NCBI RefSeq assembly: GCF_900215575.1
Contig: NZ_OBEJ01000002.1
Coordinates: 682,001-746,000 of the forward strand
Direction: 5' to 3'
DNA length: 64,000 nucleotides
Origin: Natronoarchaeum philippinense
Lineage (GTDB): Archaea; Halobacteriota; Halobacteria; Halobacteriales; Natronoarchaeaceae
The position numbers were made by a program, and so were the translations under genes. Position 1 is the first letter of the stretch. The number at the start of each line of letters is the position of its first letter. The notes under the pieces are model-generated. The model saw nothing but the letters and a program-made list of their open reading frames with translations. It was not told where the DNA came from and searched no databases. This document shows, piece after piece, positions 52,151-59,959 of this stretch.

Positions 52151-52608
52151 TCGGACTGCTCAAATCCATGGCGACGACGATGAAGCACGCGCTCGACGGT
52201 AACACGTTCACCGTCGAGTATCCCGAAGAAGCGCCCGAAGTGTCGCCGCGGTTCCGCGGCGTCCACAAGTTCAGCCAAGAGCGCTGTATCTGGTGTCGGC
52301 AGTGCGAGAACGTCTGCCCGAACGACACGATCCAGATCGTCACCGACGACAAGCGCAACGGCGAGCAGTACAACCTCCACATCGGCCAGTGTATCTACTG
52401 TCGACTGTGCGAGGAAGTCTGTCCGGTCGACGCCATTCTGTTGACCCAGAACTTCGAGTTCACGGGCGACACGAAAGACGACCTCGTCTACAACAAAGAG
52501 CAGCTCAAGTCGGTGCCGTGGTACAAGGACATCGACCCGCTGAACTCGCGTGAACCCGACCGCGACGCGTGGATCGGTGAAGGCGAAGGCGAAGTCGACT
52601 ACCAGTAA
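52147..52608 (+). CDS. nuoI: NADH-quinone oxidoreductase-like subunit I (2 x [4Fe-4S])
   Basis: The 153-residue protein has two ferredoxin-type motifs, CIWCRQCENVCP and CIYCRLCEEVCP, binding two [4Fe-4S] clusters. It feeds electrons to NuoB. The last 70 bases before its final two codons and stop are copied exactly 221 bp downstream. The next nuo gene is more than 1.1 kb away because a reverse-strand vapBC pair has been inserted. Confidence 0.95.
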   Translation: MIGLLKSMATTMKHALDGNTFTVEYPEEAPEVSPRFRGVHKFSQERCIWCRQCENVCPNDTIQIVTDDKRNGEQYNLHIGQCIYCRLCEEVCPVDAILLTQNFEFTGDTKDDLVYNKEQLKSVPWYKDIDPLNSREPDRDAWIGEGEGEVDYQ

Positions 52609-52829
52609 TCGTACGACGAGCGCCACCGGCGCGAGTCGTTTCTCCGGACGCGACCGAGCGAAGCGAGTGGAGCGTCCGGCTTTTTGGCCCAGATTTTTCG
52701 AGGAGAGGTGTGCGAGCGCAGCGAGCACACCCGACGATGAAAAAGGTGGCATCCGACCCGCTGAACTCGCGTGAACCCGACCGCGACGCGTGGATCGGTG
52801 AAGGCGAAGGCGAAGTCGACTACAAGTAG
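52533..52829 (+). repeat. Perfect 70-bp direct repeat of the nuoI 3' end
   Basis: Copy 1 (52533-52602) lies in nuoI; copy 2 (52754-52823) lies beyond the stop. The 70 bases are identical, after which the copies differ at two positions over six bases (cagtaa against aagtag), so both end in a stop codon in the nuoI frame. Copy 2 belongs to a 30-codon frame starting at an ATG at 52737 (MKKVASDPLN...), an orphan NuoI tail. The repeats flank a 151-bp spacer and border the vapBC insertion. Confidence 0.92.
52644..52685 (+). terminator. Terminator-like hairpin after nuoI
   Basis: The inverted repeat ccggacgc (52644-52651) and gcgtccgg (52672-52679) forms an 8-bp stem, with further pairing possible inside, followed by ctttttgg (T-run 52681-52685). 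A second small hairpin gtgtgc/gcacac lies at 52708-52730. These could end transcription and would separate nuoI from nuoJ. Haloarchaeal intergenic hairpins with gagcgaagcgag cores are common, so function is uncertain. Confidence 0.5.
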
Positions 52830-52853
52830 CGCAGTTTCACTTTTCGGGCCGGT

Positions 52854-53285
52854 CTACTGTTCGTACGGATTTGCTGCTGCGGTCAAGCGAGTGATGTCGT
52901 CGAACCGATCGAAGTCATCGTCGAAGCTGTAGAGAAACTCCGTTTCAGTCCGTCGCATGTGAGCGACGAGGATCGCATCAGTGATCTCGACATCGCTCTG
53001 CCGGCGAAACACAGTCTGCCCGCGGGCTAGGTCCTCGCGTGCGAGATGGCGGATTCGGAATCCGCTGCTTTCCTCAAGGAACGTCAATGTCTCTACAGCA
53101 CGATCGGACCCGGCACGCTTCGAGATGGGGTTCAGAATCTCCGGAAGGGTGTAGTTTGTTACGATGCCTCTCGGGAGGCGTCCCGCGTCCATCGCTTCGA
53201 CGATCGCTGCGGCTTTGTCGTGGTACTGATCCCGCGCACTCCTGAACGCGAAAAGGACGTTGGAGTCGACGATGGCGTCGGCCAT
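52854..53285 (-). CDS. vapC: PIN-domain toxin, VapC-type
   Basis: The 143-residue protein is a PIN-domain ribonuclease. The conserved acidic residues are Asp7 (AIVDSNVLF), Glu49 (TLPEIL), Asp103 (EITDAILVA) and Asp122-124 (FDDDFDRF). VapC toxins usually cleave tRNA or rRNA. It is paired with the AbrB-type gene upstream, sharing one base. It lies on the opposite strand inside the nuo operon. Confidence 0.88.
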   Translation of the reverse strand: MADAIVDSNVLFAFRSARDQYHDKAAAIVEAMDAGRLPRGIVTNYTLPEILNPISKRAGSDRAVETLTFLEESSGFRIRHLAREDLARGQTVFRRQSDVEITDAILVAHMRRTETEFLYSFDDDFDRFDDITRLTAAANPYEQ

Positions 53286-53524
53286 CAGGACCAGTCGTAG
53301 CCGTCAGTTGCCTCTACGGCGTCCGTTTCACCCATGTCGACGGGATCGAGATCGGATGCCACTCCGTGGCGTTCACGGACGATTTCGGCAACGAGACCAT
53401 CGTCGTCCTCGGCGTGCCATCGAAGCCGATCACCCGGTTCGAGATCGAGATGCTCGCGGACGGCTTTCGGGATCGTCACAGCAAAGCTCTCGTTGACCGT
53501 GGTTTCGTTCTCGTCCGTCGCCAT
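53285..53524 (-). CDS. vapB: AbrB/SpoVT-type antitoxin, VapB-like
   Basis: The 79-residue protein has the AbrB-type swapped-hairpin sequence TTVNESFAVTIPKAVREHLDLEPGDRLRWHAEDDDGLVAEIV at the N-terminus and an acidic C-terminal part that would bind the toxin. The start is the ATG at 53524; an upstream ATG near 53551 would add nine residues and run into the operator. It precedes vapC with a one-base overlap. Confidence 0.86.
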   Translation of the reverse strand: MATDENETTVNESFAVTIPKAVREHLDLEPGDRLRWHAEDDDGLVAEIVRERHGVASDLDPVDMGETDAVEATDGYDWS

Positions 53525-53551
53525 GGGTGGCGATAGTTGGTCCGTGCGCAT

Positions 53552-53573
53552 AACAATTATGCCGACAATTGTT
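53552..53573 (-). promoter_or_regulatory. Inverted repeat upstream of vapB, likely operator
   Basis: AACAATT (53552-53558) and AATTGTT (53567-53573) form a perfect 7-bp inverted repeat with 8 bases between, 27 bases upstream of the vapB ATG. AbrB-type antitoxins usually repress their own promoter at such sites. The remaining gap to nuoJ1 (53574-53766) shows no gene. Confidence 0.6.
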
Positions 53574-53766
53574 TGATTCGGTGGGCGATAGCTTCGCGCG
53601 CGAGCGGCGCCGGACGCCATCGCTATCGTTCGGCCGGCCTGACACGGCAATATCGACCAGCGTTTCCAGACTGAGCCGGGAGAGTCGACCGGAACAGCGG
53701 CATTGAGCGGTCGATCTCCGAACAGTCTCGAAATCTTCAAAGGGCATCCGCGACGAGAGGGTACTA

Positions 53767-54042
53767 ATGGCACTTGATTACATCGCGTTCGCGCTGTTCG
53801 CACTCCTGACGGTCGGGAGCAGCGCCGGGGCGGTGCTGATGCGGGACGTGTGGCACGCCGCACTCCTGCTCGGCGTCGCGCTGACCAGCGTGGCGGGGTT
53901 CTACGTGATGCTGCAAGCCGAGTTCCTTGCAGTCATCCAGATCCTCGTTTACATCGGCGGCGTGTTGATCCTGATCACGTTCGGCGTGATGCTGACACGT
54001 GGACGCGAACCGGACGAGGAGGTGACACGGCATGGTAGCTGA
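53767..54042 (+). CDS. nuoJ: NADH-quinone oxidoreductase-like subunit J, N-terminal part (NuoJ1)
   Basis: The 91-residue protein has three helices matching the first part of NuoJ (ALLTVGSSAGAVLMRDVWHAALLLGVALTSVAGFYVMLQAEFLAVIQILVYIGGVLILITFGVML). In haloarchaea NuoJ is split in two genes; this is the first half. Its 3' end holds the perfect Shine-Dalgarno GGAGGTGA (54018-54025), which serves a mini-ORF. Confidence 0.93.
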   Translation: MALDYIAFALFALLTVGSSAGAVLMRDVWHAALLLGVALTSVAGFYVMLQAEFLAVIQILVYIGGVLILITFGVMLTRGREPDEEVTRHGS

Positions 54043-54079
54043 CGTGGCGACCGGCCGTTCGCGGAGGTGGTGTCGGTGA
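54032..54079 (+). CDS. Possible 15-residue mini-ORF bridging nuoJ1 and nuoJ2
   Basis: The ATG at 54032 lies 6 bases after a perfect GGAGGTGA and overlaps the end of nuoJ1. The frame (MVADVATGRSRRWCR) stops with TGA at 54077-54079, overlapping the nuoJ2 GTG (GTGA). It contains GGAGGTGG (54063-54070), the nuoJ2 ribosome binding site. It may relay ribosomes to nuoJ2. Confidence 0.42.
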   Translation: MVADVATGRSRRWCR

Positions 54080-54411
54080 GCAAGCCCGAGTTCCGCGTCG
54101 GCTCGCACCTGTTGCCGGGCCTCGTCGCAGTGGCGCTGTTCGCCGTAATGGCGACGGTGTTCCTCGGCGCTGGGTTCGCCGCGCCGGCCGGCTTCGGCGA
54201 CGCCTCGGTGATGGAGGCGATCGGGTTCGCGCTACTGGATATCGACGCCGCAGACGGCGTTCCCGTTGATGGATTCCTCGTCGCGTTCATCCTGATCGCC
54301 GTGGTGCTCGACGCCGCGCTCGACGGCGCGATCATGCTCGCACGAACCGAGGACGACGAGGGAACGGCCCCGCTAGAGACCGACGGCGGCGAGCGAGGTG
54401 AGGACCGATGA
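54076..54411 (+). CDS. nuoJ: NADH-quinone oxidoreductase-like subunit J, C-terminal part (NuoJ2)
   Basis: The 111-residue protein has two membrane helices (GLVAVALFAVMATVFLGAGFA and GFLVAFILIAVVLDAALDGAIML) and corresponds to the second half of NuoJ. I prefer the GTG at 54076, which lies about 8 bases after GGAGG (54063-54067), over the GTGs at 54067 and 54070. It overlaps nuoK by four bases. Confidence 0.85.
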   Translation: MSKPEFRVGSHLLPGLVAVALFAVMATVFLGAGFAAPAGFGDASVMEAIGFALLDIDAADGVPVDGFLVAFILIAVVLDAALDGAIMLARTEDDEGTAPLETDGGERGEDR

Positions 54412-54713
54412 CGGTCCCGATGAACTACTACTTGGTGCTGTCGGCCGCGGTGTTTTGCATCGGGCTGTTCGGCGTCCTCACGCGACGGAACGCGATTATG
54501 TTCCTGATCTCCGTCGAGTTGATGCTCAACGCCGCGAACATCAATCTGATCGCGTTCTCGTACTTCCACGGGAACCTCACCGGACAGGTGTTCGCCCTGT
54601 TTACGATCGCACTGGCTGCAGCGGAGGTCGCCATCGGTATCGGGATCATCCTGGTGCTGGTGCGGAACTTCCGCAACGTGGACGTTCGGAAAGCAACGAC
54701 AATGAGGTGGTAA
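54408..54713 (+). CDS. nuoK: NADH-quinone oxidoreductase-like subunit K
   Basis: The 101-residue protein has the NuoK pattern of three helices with FLISVELMLNAANINLIAFS and AAEVAIGIGIILVLVRN, including the conserved membrane glutamates. It forms part of the proton path. It overlaps nuoJ2 and ends 3 bases before nuoL. Confidence 0.95.
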   Translation: MTVPMNYYLVLSAAVFCIGLFGVLTRRNAIMFLISVELMLNAANINLIAFSYFHGNLTGQVFALFTIALAAAEVAIGIGIILVLVRNFRNVDVRKATTMRW

Positions 54714-54716
54714 TAG

Positions 54717-56768
54717 ATGGCGTTCGAATACGTTCCGGCGATCGCCGCACTCCCGTTCGTATCGTTCCTGCTCGCGCTGGTCGCGGGCAAGTATATGCCC
54801 AAAGGCGGCGCGTTCGGTGGTATCGCCGCCACGGCCGGGTCGCTCGTGCTGTCTGTGCTGACGTTCGTCCAGGTCCGGGGTAACGGATCTCATCAGGAGA
54901 CGCTGTACACGTGGGTCAGTCCCGACGCCGCCGGCGCACCGGAGCTGACCTTCGGCATTCTGGTCGATCCGCTGTCCTCGCTGATGCTGGTCATCGTCTC
55001 GCTGGTCGCGCTGCTGGTCCACGTGTTCAGCTTGGGCTACATGAACGACGAGGGCGAGACGGGCCTGCCACGGTACTACGCCGGGCTGGGTCTCTTTACG
55101 TTCAGCATGCTCTCGTTCGTGTTCGCCGACAACCTGCTGATGGCGTTCATGTTCTTCGAGCTGGTGGGCCTGTGCTCGTTCCTGCTGATCGGGTTCCACT
55201 TCCGCACGGAGAGCGCGCCGTCGGCCGCGAAGAAGGCGTTCTTGGTCACCCGCTTCGGTGACTACTTCTTCCTGATCGGCGTCGTCGGCATCCTAGCGAC
55301 GTTCGGCACGACACAGTTCGCGGGCGCCGAGTCGTTCCCCGCGATCGCCGAGCAGGTGCTTTCCCCTGAAGGGAGTGCCGAGATCACAACGTACCTCGGC
55401 TTCGACCCGCAGACGTGGTTCACGATTCTGGGCCTGCTGGTGCTGGGCGGCGTCGTCGGTAAGTCCGCGCAGTTCCCGCTTCACACGTGGCTCCCCGACG
55501 CGATGGAGGGCCCGACGCCCGTCTCCGCGCTGATCCACGCCGCGACGATGGTCGCGGCCGGCGTGTACCTCGTCGCGCGGATGTACGGCTTCTACGCGCT
55601 CAGCCCGACCGCGCTGGCGATCATCGCCTTCGTCGGCGGCTTCACCGCACTGTTCGCGGCGACGATGGGCGTCGTCAAGAACGAGCTCAAGCAGGTGCTG
55701 GCGTACTCGACGATCTCGCAGTACGGGTATATGATGCTCGCGCTGGGGTCGGGTGGCTACGTCGCCGCGGTCTTCCACCTGATGACCCACGCGTTCTTCA
55801 AGGCGCTGCTGTTCCTCGGCGCCGGGTCGGTGATCATCGCCATGCACCACAACGAGGACATGTGGGACATGGGCGGTCTCAAGGACAAGATGCCCGTGAC
55901 CTACGCGACCTTCCTCGCGGGCTCGCTCGCGCTCGCGGGCATCTTCCCGTTCTCGGGCTTCTGGTCGAAAGACGAAGTGCTCTACGAGGCGCTGGCTCAC
56001 GGTCTGGGTGGCTCGACGCTGCTCTTTGCCGCCTGGGCGATGGGCCTGCTCGCCGTCTTCTTCACCGGCTTCTACACCTTCCGTATGGTGTTTCTCACCT
56101 TCCACGGCGAACCGCGCTCGGACACGGCGCGTGACCCCCACGGCGTTCGCTGGAACGTCAAGGGGCCACTGACCGTGCTCGGGACGCTGGCGGTCGTCGC
56201 CGGCTTCGTCAACATGGTGCCGGTCCAGAAGGTACTCGGCATCAAGGGCATCGACTACCTGCACGGGTGGCTCGACAGTCAGTCCGGCGAGTTCGCCGCG
56301 CTGTCGGCCCACCACTACGGAAACCTGCTCCACGACTTCGCGCACTACTCGGCCGGGACGATCCTCGGCGGCGTGGTGCCGACCGTGCTGATCTCGGCGG
56401 GGCTCTCGCTGGGGCTCGCACTGGCCGGCGTCGGTCTGGCGTACTTCCTGTACAACGTCGCCAGCCCCGAACCCCACACCGAGAACCTCGGGTCGGTCCG
56501 GGAGGTGCTCTTTAGCAACTACTACTTGGACGAGTTCCAAGTGTGGCTCGCCGAGGGCGTCACGATGCAGACCGCCCGAGCCGCGGACACGTTCGACCAA
56601 GGCGTCGTCGACGGCGTCGTCAACGGCGCCAGCAGCGTCAGCCTGTTCAGCGGCGATCGGATCCGTCGCATCCAAACCGGTATCGTCACGAACTACGCGG
56701 CGCTGCTCGCGTTGAGCCTCGTCGTGCTTATCGTCGCCTTCGGCCTCGCCGGAGGGTGGTTGCTATGA
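54717..56768 (+). CDS. nuoL: NADH-quinone oxidoreductase-like subunit L
   Basis: The 683-residue antiporter-like subunit has the NuoL motifs FFELVGLCSFLLIGFHF, FPLHTWLPDAMEGPTPVSALIHAATMVAAGVYL and TISQYGYMMLALG. About 16 helices are visible, plus the long C-terminal lateral helix region. It is one of three Mrp-type proton-pumping subunits here. It overlaps nuoM by four bases. Confidence 0.96.
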   Translation: MAFEYVPAIAALPFVSFLLALVAGKYMPKGGAFGGIAATAGSLVLSVLTFVQVRGNGSHQETLYTWVSPDAAGAPELTFGILVDPLSSLMLVIVSLVALLVHVFSLGYMNDEGETGLPRYYAGLGLFTFSMLSFVFADNLLMAFMFFELVGLCSFLLIGFHFRTESAPSAAKKAFLVTRFGDYFFLIGVVGILATFGTTQFAGAESFPAIAEQVLSPEGSAEITTYLGFDPQTWFTILGLLVLGGVVGKSAQFPLHTWLPDAMEGPTPVSALIHAATMVAAGVYLVARMYGFYALSPTALAIIAFVGGFTALFAATMGVVKNELKQVLAYSTISQYGYMMLALGSGGYVAAVFHLMTHAFFKALLFLGAGSVIIAMHHNEDMWDMGGLKDKMPVTYATFLAGSLALAGIFPFSGFWSKDEVLYEALAHGLGGSTLLFAAWAMGLLAVFFTGFYTFRMVFLTFHGEPRSDTARDPHGVRWNVKGPLTVLGTLAVVAGFVNMVPVQKVLGIKGIDYLHGWLDSQSGEFAALSAHHYGNLLHDFAHYSAGTILGGVVPTVLISAGLSLGLALAGVGLAYFLYNVASPEPHTENLGSVREVLFSNYYLDEFQVWLAEGVTMQTARAADTFDQGVVDGVVNGASSVSLFSGDRIRRIQTGIVTNYAALLALSLVVLIVAFGLAGGWLL

Positions 56769-58306
56769 TGATCGAAGCGCTTATCGCAGTTTGTCTGGTC
56801 GGCGCGGCCGCGGTGTTCCTAGCACCCGACAGGTACGCCGGCCGCCTGGCCTTCGGCGTCAGCCTGCTCCCGGTCGTCGGGAGCCTGTTCATGTACAGCC
56901 AGTTCGACGCCAGCGGGAACGCCCTGCTCGCGTCGTCCGAAAACGTCGCGTTCTACACGCGAACGACGTGGATCGAGGTCGGGAACTTGTTCCGCCTCGA
57001 TTGGCACGTCGGCCTCGACGGCATCAGCATGCCGCTGCTCGCGCTCACGACGATCCTGACGACGCTTGCGATCGTCAGCGCGTGGACGCCGATCGACGAG
57101 CGCCAGTCCCAGTTCTACGGGCTGGTGCTGTTCATGGAGGCGGCCCTGATCGGCGTGTTCTCCGCGCTTGACTTCTTCGTCTGGTTCGTCTTCTGGGAGG
57201 CCGTTCTGATCCCGATGTACTTCCTCATCGGCGTCTGGGGCGGTCCGCGCCGGAAGTACGCCGCGATCAAGTTCTTCGTCTACACGAACATCGCGTCGCT
57301 CGTGATGTTCATCGGCTACGTCGCGCTCGTGATCGGGCTCGGCATCGACACGTTCGACATGGCTGACGTGGCGACGGCGTTGGTGGTCAACGACGCCGCC
57401 CCGAGCGCGTTCCCGGGCATCTCCGCGGGCGCGCTCAAAACGGCCGTGTTCTTTGCGATGTTCGCCGGGTTCGCGGTGAAGGTGCCCGTCGTTCCGGTCC
57501 ACACGTGGCTGCCGGACGCCCACGTCGAGGCGCCGACCCCGGTGTCGGTGCTGCTGGCGGGCGTCCTCCTGAAGATGGGGACCTACGCCCTGCTCCGGTT
57601 CAACTTCACGATGCTGGCGGACGTGGCCACCGAGTTCGCGTGGCTGCTCGCCGGCCTCGCCGTGATCTCGGTGATCTACGGCGCGATGCTGGCGCTGGCC
57701 CAGCAGGACCTCAAGCGAATCGTCGCGTACTCCTCGGTCTCCTCGATGGGGTACGTGATCCTCGGACTCGTCGCCTACACCGTCTACGGCGTCGGCGGCG
57801 CGACGTTCCAGATGGTCAGCCACGGCCTGATTTCCGGGCTGATGTTCATGGCGGTCGGCGTCATCTACAACACGACCCACACCCGGATGGTGACGGACAT
57901 GTCCGGACTGGCCGATCGGATGCCCATCACGACGGGCATCTTCCTCGCGGGCGCCTTCGGCTATATGGGCCTGCCGCTGATGAGCGGGTTCGCAGCCGAG
58001 TTCTACGTGTTCGCGGGCGCCTTCGGCGCCACCGAGTCGATCGGCACGTACGCGCCGGTCTTCACCGGGCTGGCGATGTTCGGCATCGTCATCGTTGCAG
58101 GCTACCTGCTGTTTGCGATGCAGCGGACGCTGTTCGGGCCGTTCAGTCTGGAGACCGACTACGAGGTGACGCGCGCACCGGCACACGACGTGTTGCCGCT
58201 GTTCACGCTGCTCGGACTCGTGATCCTGCTGGGCGTTGCACCCGAGTTGGCCTTCGAGATGATTCGTGACGCCGTCGGAGCGATTCCGGCGGTGGGAGGT
58301 GCATAA
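56765..58306 (+). CDS. nuoM: NADH-quinone oxidoreductase-like subunit M
   Basis: The 513-residue membrane protein has NuoM motifs WHVGLDGISMPLLALT, FFVWFVFWEAVLIPMYFLIGVWGG, PVHTWLPDAHVEAPTPVSVLLAGVLLKMGTYALLRF and YSSVSSMGYVILG. The ATG at 56765 overlaps the nuoL stop. It is a proton-pumping subunit. Confidence 0.96.
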   Translation: MMIEALIAVCLVGAAAVFLAPDRYAGRLAFGVSLLPVVGSLFMYSQFDASGNALLASSENVAFYTRTTWIEVGNLFRLDWHVGLDGISMPLLALTTILTTLAIVSAWTPIDERQSQFYGLVLFMEAALIGVFSALDFFVWFVFWEAVLIPMYFLIGVWGGPRRKYAAIKFFVYTNIASLVMFIGYVALVIGLGIDTFDMADVATALVVNDAAPSAFPGISAGALKTAVFFAMFAGFAVKVPVVPVHTWLPDAHVEAPTPVSVLLAGVLLKMGTYALLRFNFTMLADVATEFAWLLAGLAVISVIYGAMLALAQQDLKRIVAYSSVSSMGYVILGLVAYTVYGVGGATFQMVSHGLISGLMFMAVGVIYNTTHTRMVTDMSGLADRMPITTGIFLAGAFGYMGLPLMSGFAAEFYVFAGAFGATESIGTYAPVFTGLAMFGIVIVAGYLLFAMQRTLFGPFSLETDYEVTRAPAHDVLPLFTLLGLVILLGVAPELAFEMIRDAVGAIPAVGGA

Positions 58307-58308
58307 CA

Positions 58309-59841
58309 ATGGCTGAAATAGCAATCTCAGACCTCGACACGTACAGGGTGCTCGCACCGGTGTTGCTGCTGGTCGGGACGGCGATCCTGACGTTCCTGAT
58401 CGACAGCATCGACCCCGATTCGACGAGCTACCGGCTGGTCGCCGGCACGTCGATCGCGGGCACGCTGGCGGCGCTCGGCATGACGATCTGGTATATCGGC
58501 ATCGGCGTCGGCGTCGGCGGCGATCCGGAACAAGCGGGCGTTCAGGGGCTGTTCGAGCTGTTCGGCGGCGCCCTGATCGTCGACCAGATGGCGCTGTTCT
58601 TCGTCGCCGTCGTCACCAGCGTCACCGCGCTGGTGTTGATCGCCAGCTACGACTATCTCGACGGCCAGCCCCACGCGGGCGAGTTCTACTCGCTTGTGCT
58701 GCTGGCCGCGACCGGGATGGCGACGATGGCGATGGCCGACAGTTTCGTCACCGCATTCATCGCGCTCGAGCTGGCGAGCCTGCCGTCGTTCGCACTGGTC
58801 GCGTTCCTCAAACACGATCGCGGGAGCGTCGAAGCCGGTCTGAAATACTTCCTGATCGGCGCGCTGTCCTCGGCGATCTTCCTGTACGGCATCAGTCTGG
58901 TGTACGTCTCCACCGGCCACCTCGCGTTCGGCGAGGTCGCAACGCAGGTCGCAGAGGGCGGGTTCGACCAAGGCATCCTCGCGCTCGGCGTGTTGATGAT
59001 CGTGGGCGGGCTGGCCTACAAGACTGCTTCCGTCCCCTTCCACTTCTGGGCGCCCGAGGCCTACGAGGGCGCGCCCGCACCGATCAGCGCCTTCCTCTCT
59101 TCGGCGTCGAAGGCCGCCGGCTTCGTGCTGGCGTTCCGCGTGTTCGCCGAAGCGTTCCCGATCGCGTCGGTCGCCAACGGGATCGAGTGGATGCTCGTCT
59201 TTCAGGTGCTGGCCGTCGTTACGATGGTGCTTGGCAACTTCGCCGCAGCAGTTCAGGAGAACGTCAAGCGGATGCTGGCGTACTCCTCGGTCGGCCACGC
59301 CGGCTACGCCCTGATCGGGCTGGCAGCCCTGACCAGCGGCGGCGCGTACAACGAGTTCGTTCTCGGAAGTGCCATGCTGCACCTGCTGGTCTACGGCTTC
59401 ATGAACACCGGCGCGTTCCTGTTTATCGCGCTGGCCGAACACTGGGAGGTCGGTCGCACCTTCGAGGACTTCAACGGACTGGCCACGAAGGCGCCGGTCG
59501 CCTCGCTGGCGATGACCGTGTTCCTGTTTAACCTCGCAGGGCTGCCGATCGGCGCCGGCTTCATCAGCAAGTACTTCCTGTTCGGATCGGCGGTCACGAA
59601 CGGGATCTGGTGGCTCGCCGCGGTCGGCGCCATCACGAGCGCGCTGTCGCTGTACTACTACTCGCGGCTGGCCAAGGCGATGTGGATCGAGGATCCCGCC
59701 GACGATCTGGAGATCACCAGTCAGCCGGTCGGGCTCTACACCGCCGTCATCGCGGCGGCGGTCGTGACGGTCGTGCTGCTGGTGGCGTTCAACCCCGTCG
59801 TCTCGACGGCGGTCGACGCCGCCGCCGCGCTGCTGGCCTGA
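58309..59841 (+). CDS. nuoN: NADH-quinone oxidoreductase-like subunit N
   Basis: The 510-residue membrane protein has the NuoN motifs FIALELASLPSFALVAFLKHDRGSVEAGLKYFLIGALSSAIFLYG, VPFHFWAPEAYEGAPAPISAFLSSASKAAGF and YSSVGHAGYALIG. It is the last gene of the nuo operon. No nuoE, nuoF or nuoG is present, as in other haloarchaea, so the electron donor is not delivered through an NADH dehydrogenase module. Confidence 0.96.
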   Translation: MAEIAISDLDTYRVLAPVLLLVGTAILTFLIDSIDPDSTSYRLVAGTSIAGTLAALGMTIWYIGIGVGVGGDPEQAGVQGLFELFGGALIVDQMALFFVAVVTSVTALVLIASYDYLDGQPHAGEFYSLVLLAATGMATMAMADSFVTAFIALELASLPSFALVAFLKHDRGSVEAGLKYFLIGALSSAIFLYGISLVYVSTGHLAFGEVATQVAEGGFDQGILALGVLMIVGGLAYKTASVPFHFWAPEAYEGAPAPISAFLSSASKAAGFVLAFRVFAEAFPIASVANGIEWMLVFQVLAVVTMVLGNFAAAVQENVKRMLAYSSVGHAGYALIGLAALTSGGAYNEFVLGSAMLHLLVYGFMNTGAFLFIALAEHWEVGRTFEDFNGLATKAPVASLAMTVFLFNLAGLPIGAGFISKYFLFGSAVTNGIWWLAAVGAITSALSLYYYSRLAKAMWIEDPADDLEITSQPVGLYTAVIAAAVVTVVLLVAFNPVVSTAVDAAAALLA

Positions 59842-59959
59842 CGCCGCGGACGGTCGCCTGACCGTTGGCCGCAACCGATTTCGTCGACGCGATTCTTCTG
59901 ATGCGGCCGCTCGTTCTCGGAGACGGTAGGTTTTAACCACAGGCCCGGATACGGAGGAT

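Noticed and set aside
52550-52774. 74-residue open frame on the plus strand across the nuoI end and the repeat
   Set aside because: It is out of the nuoI frame and arises from the repeated sequence and hairpins, without a start signal.
53949-55199. 416-residue open frame on the minus strand over nuoJ-K-L
   Set aside because: It is a shadow rich in Gln, His and Arg and lies over three recognised nuo genes.
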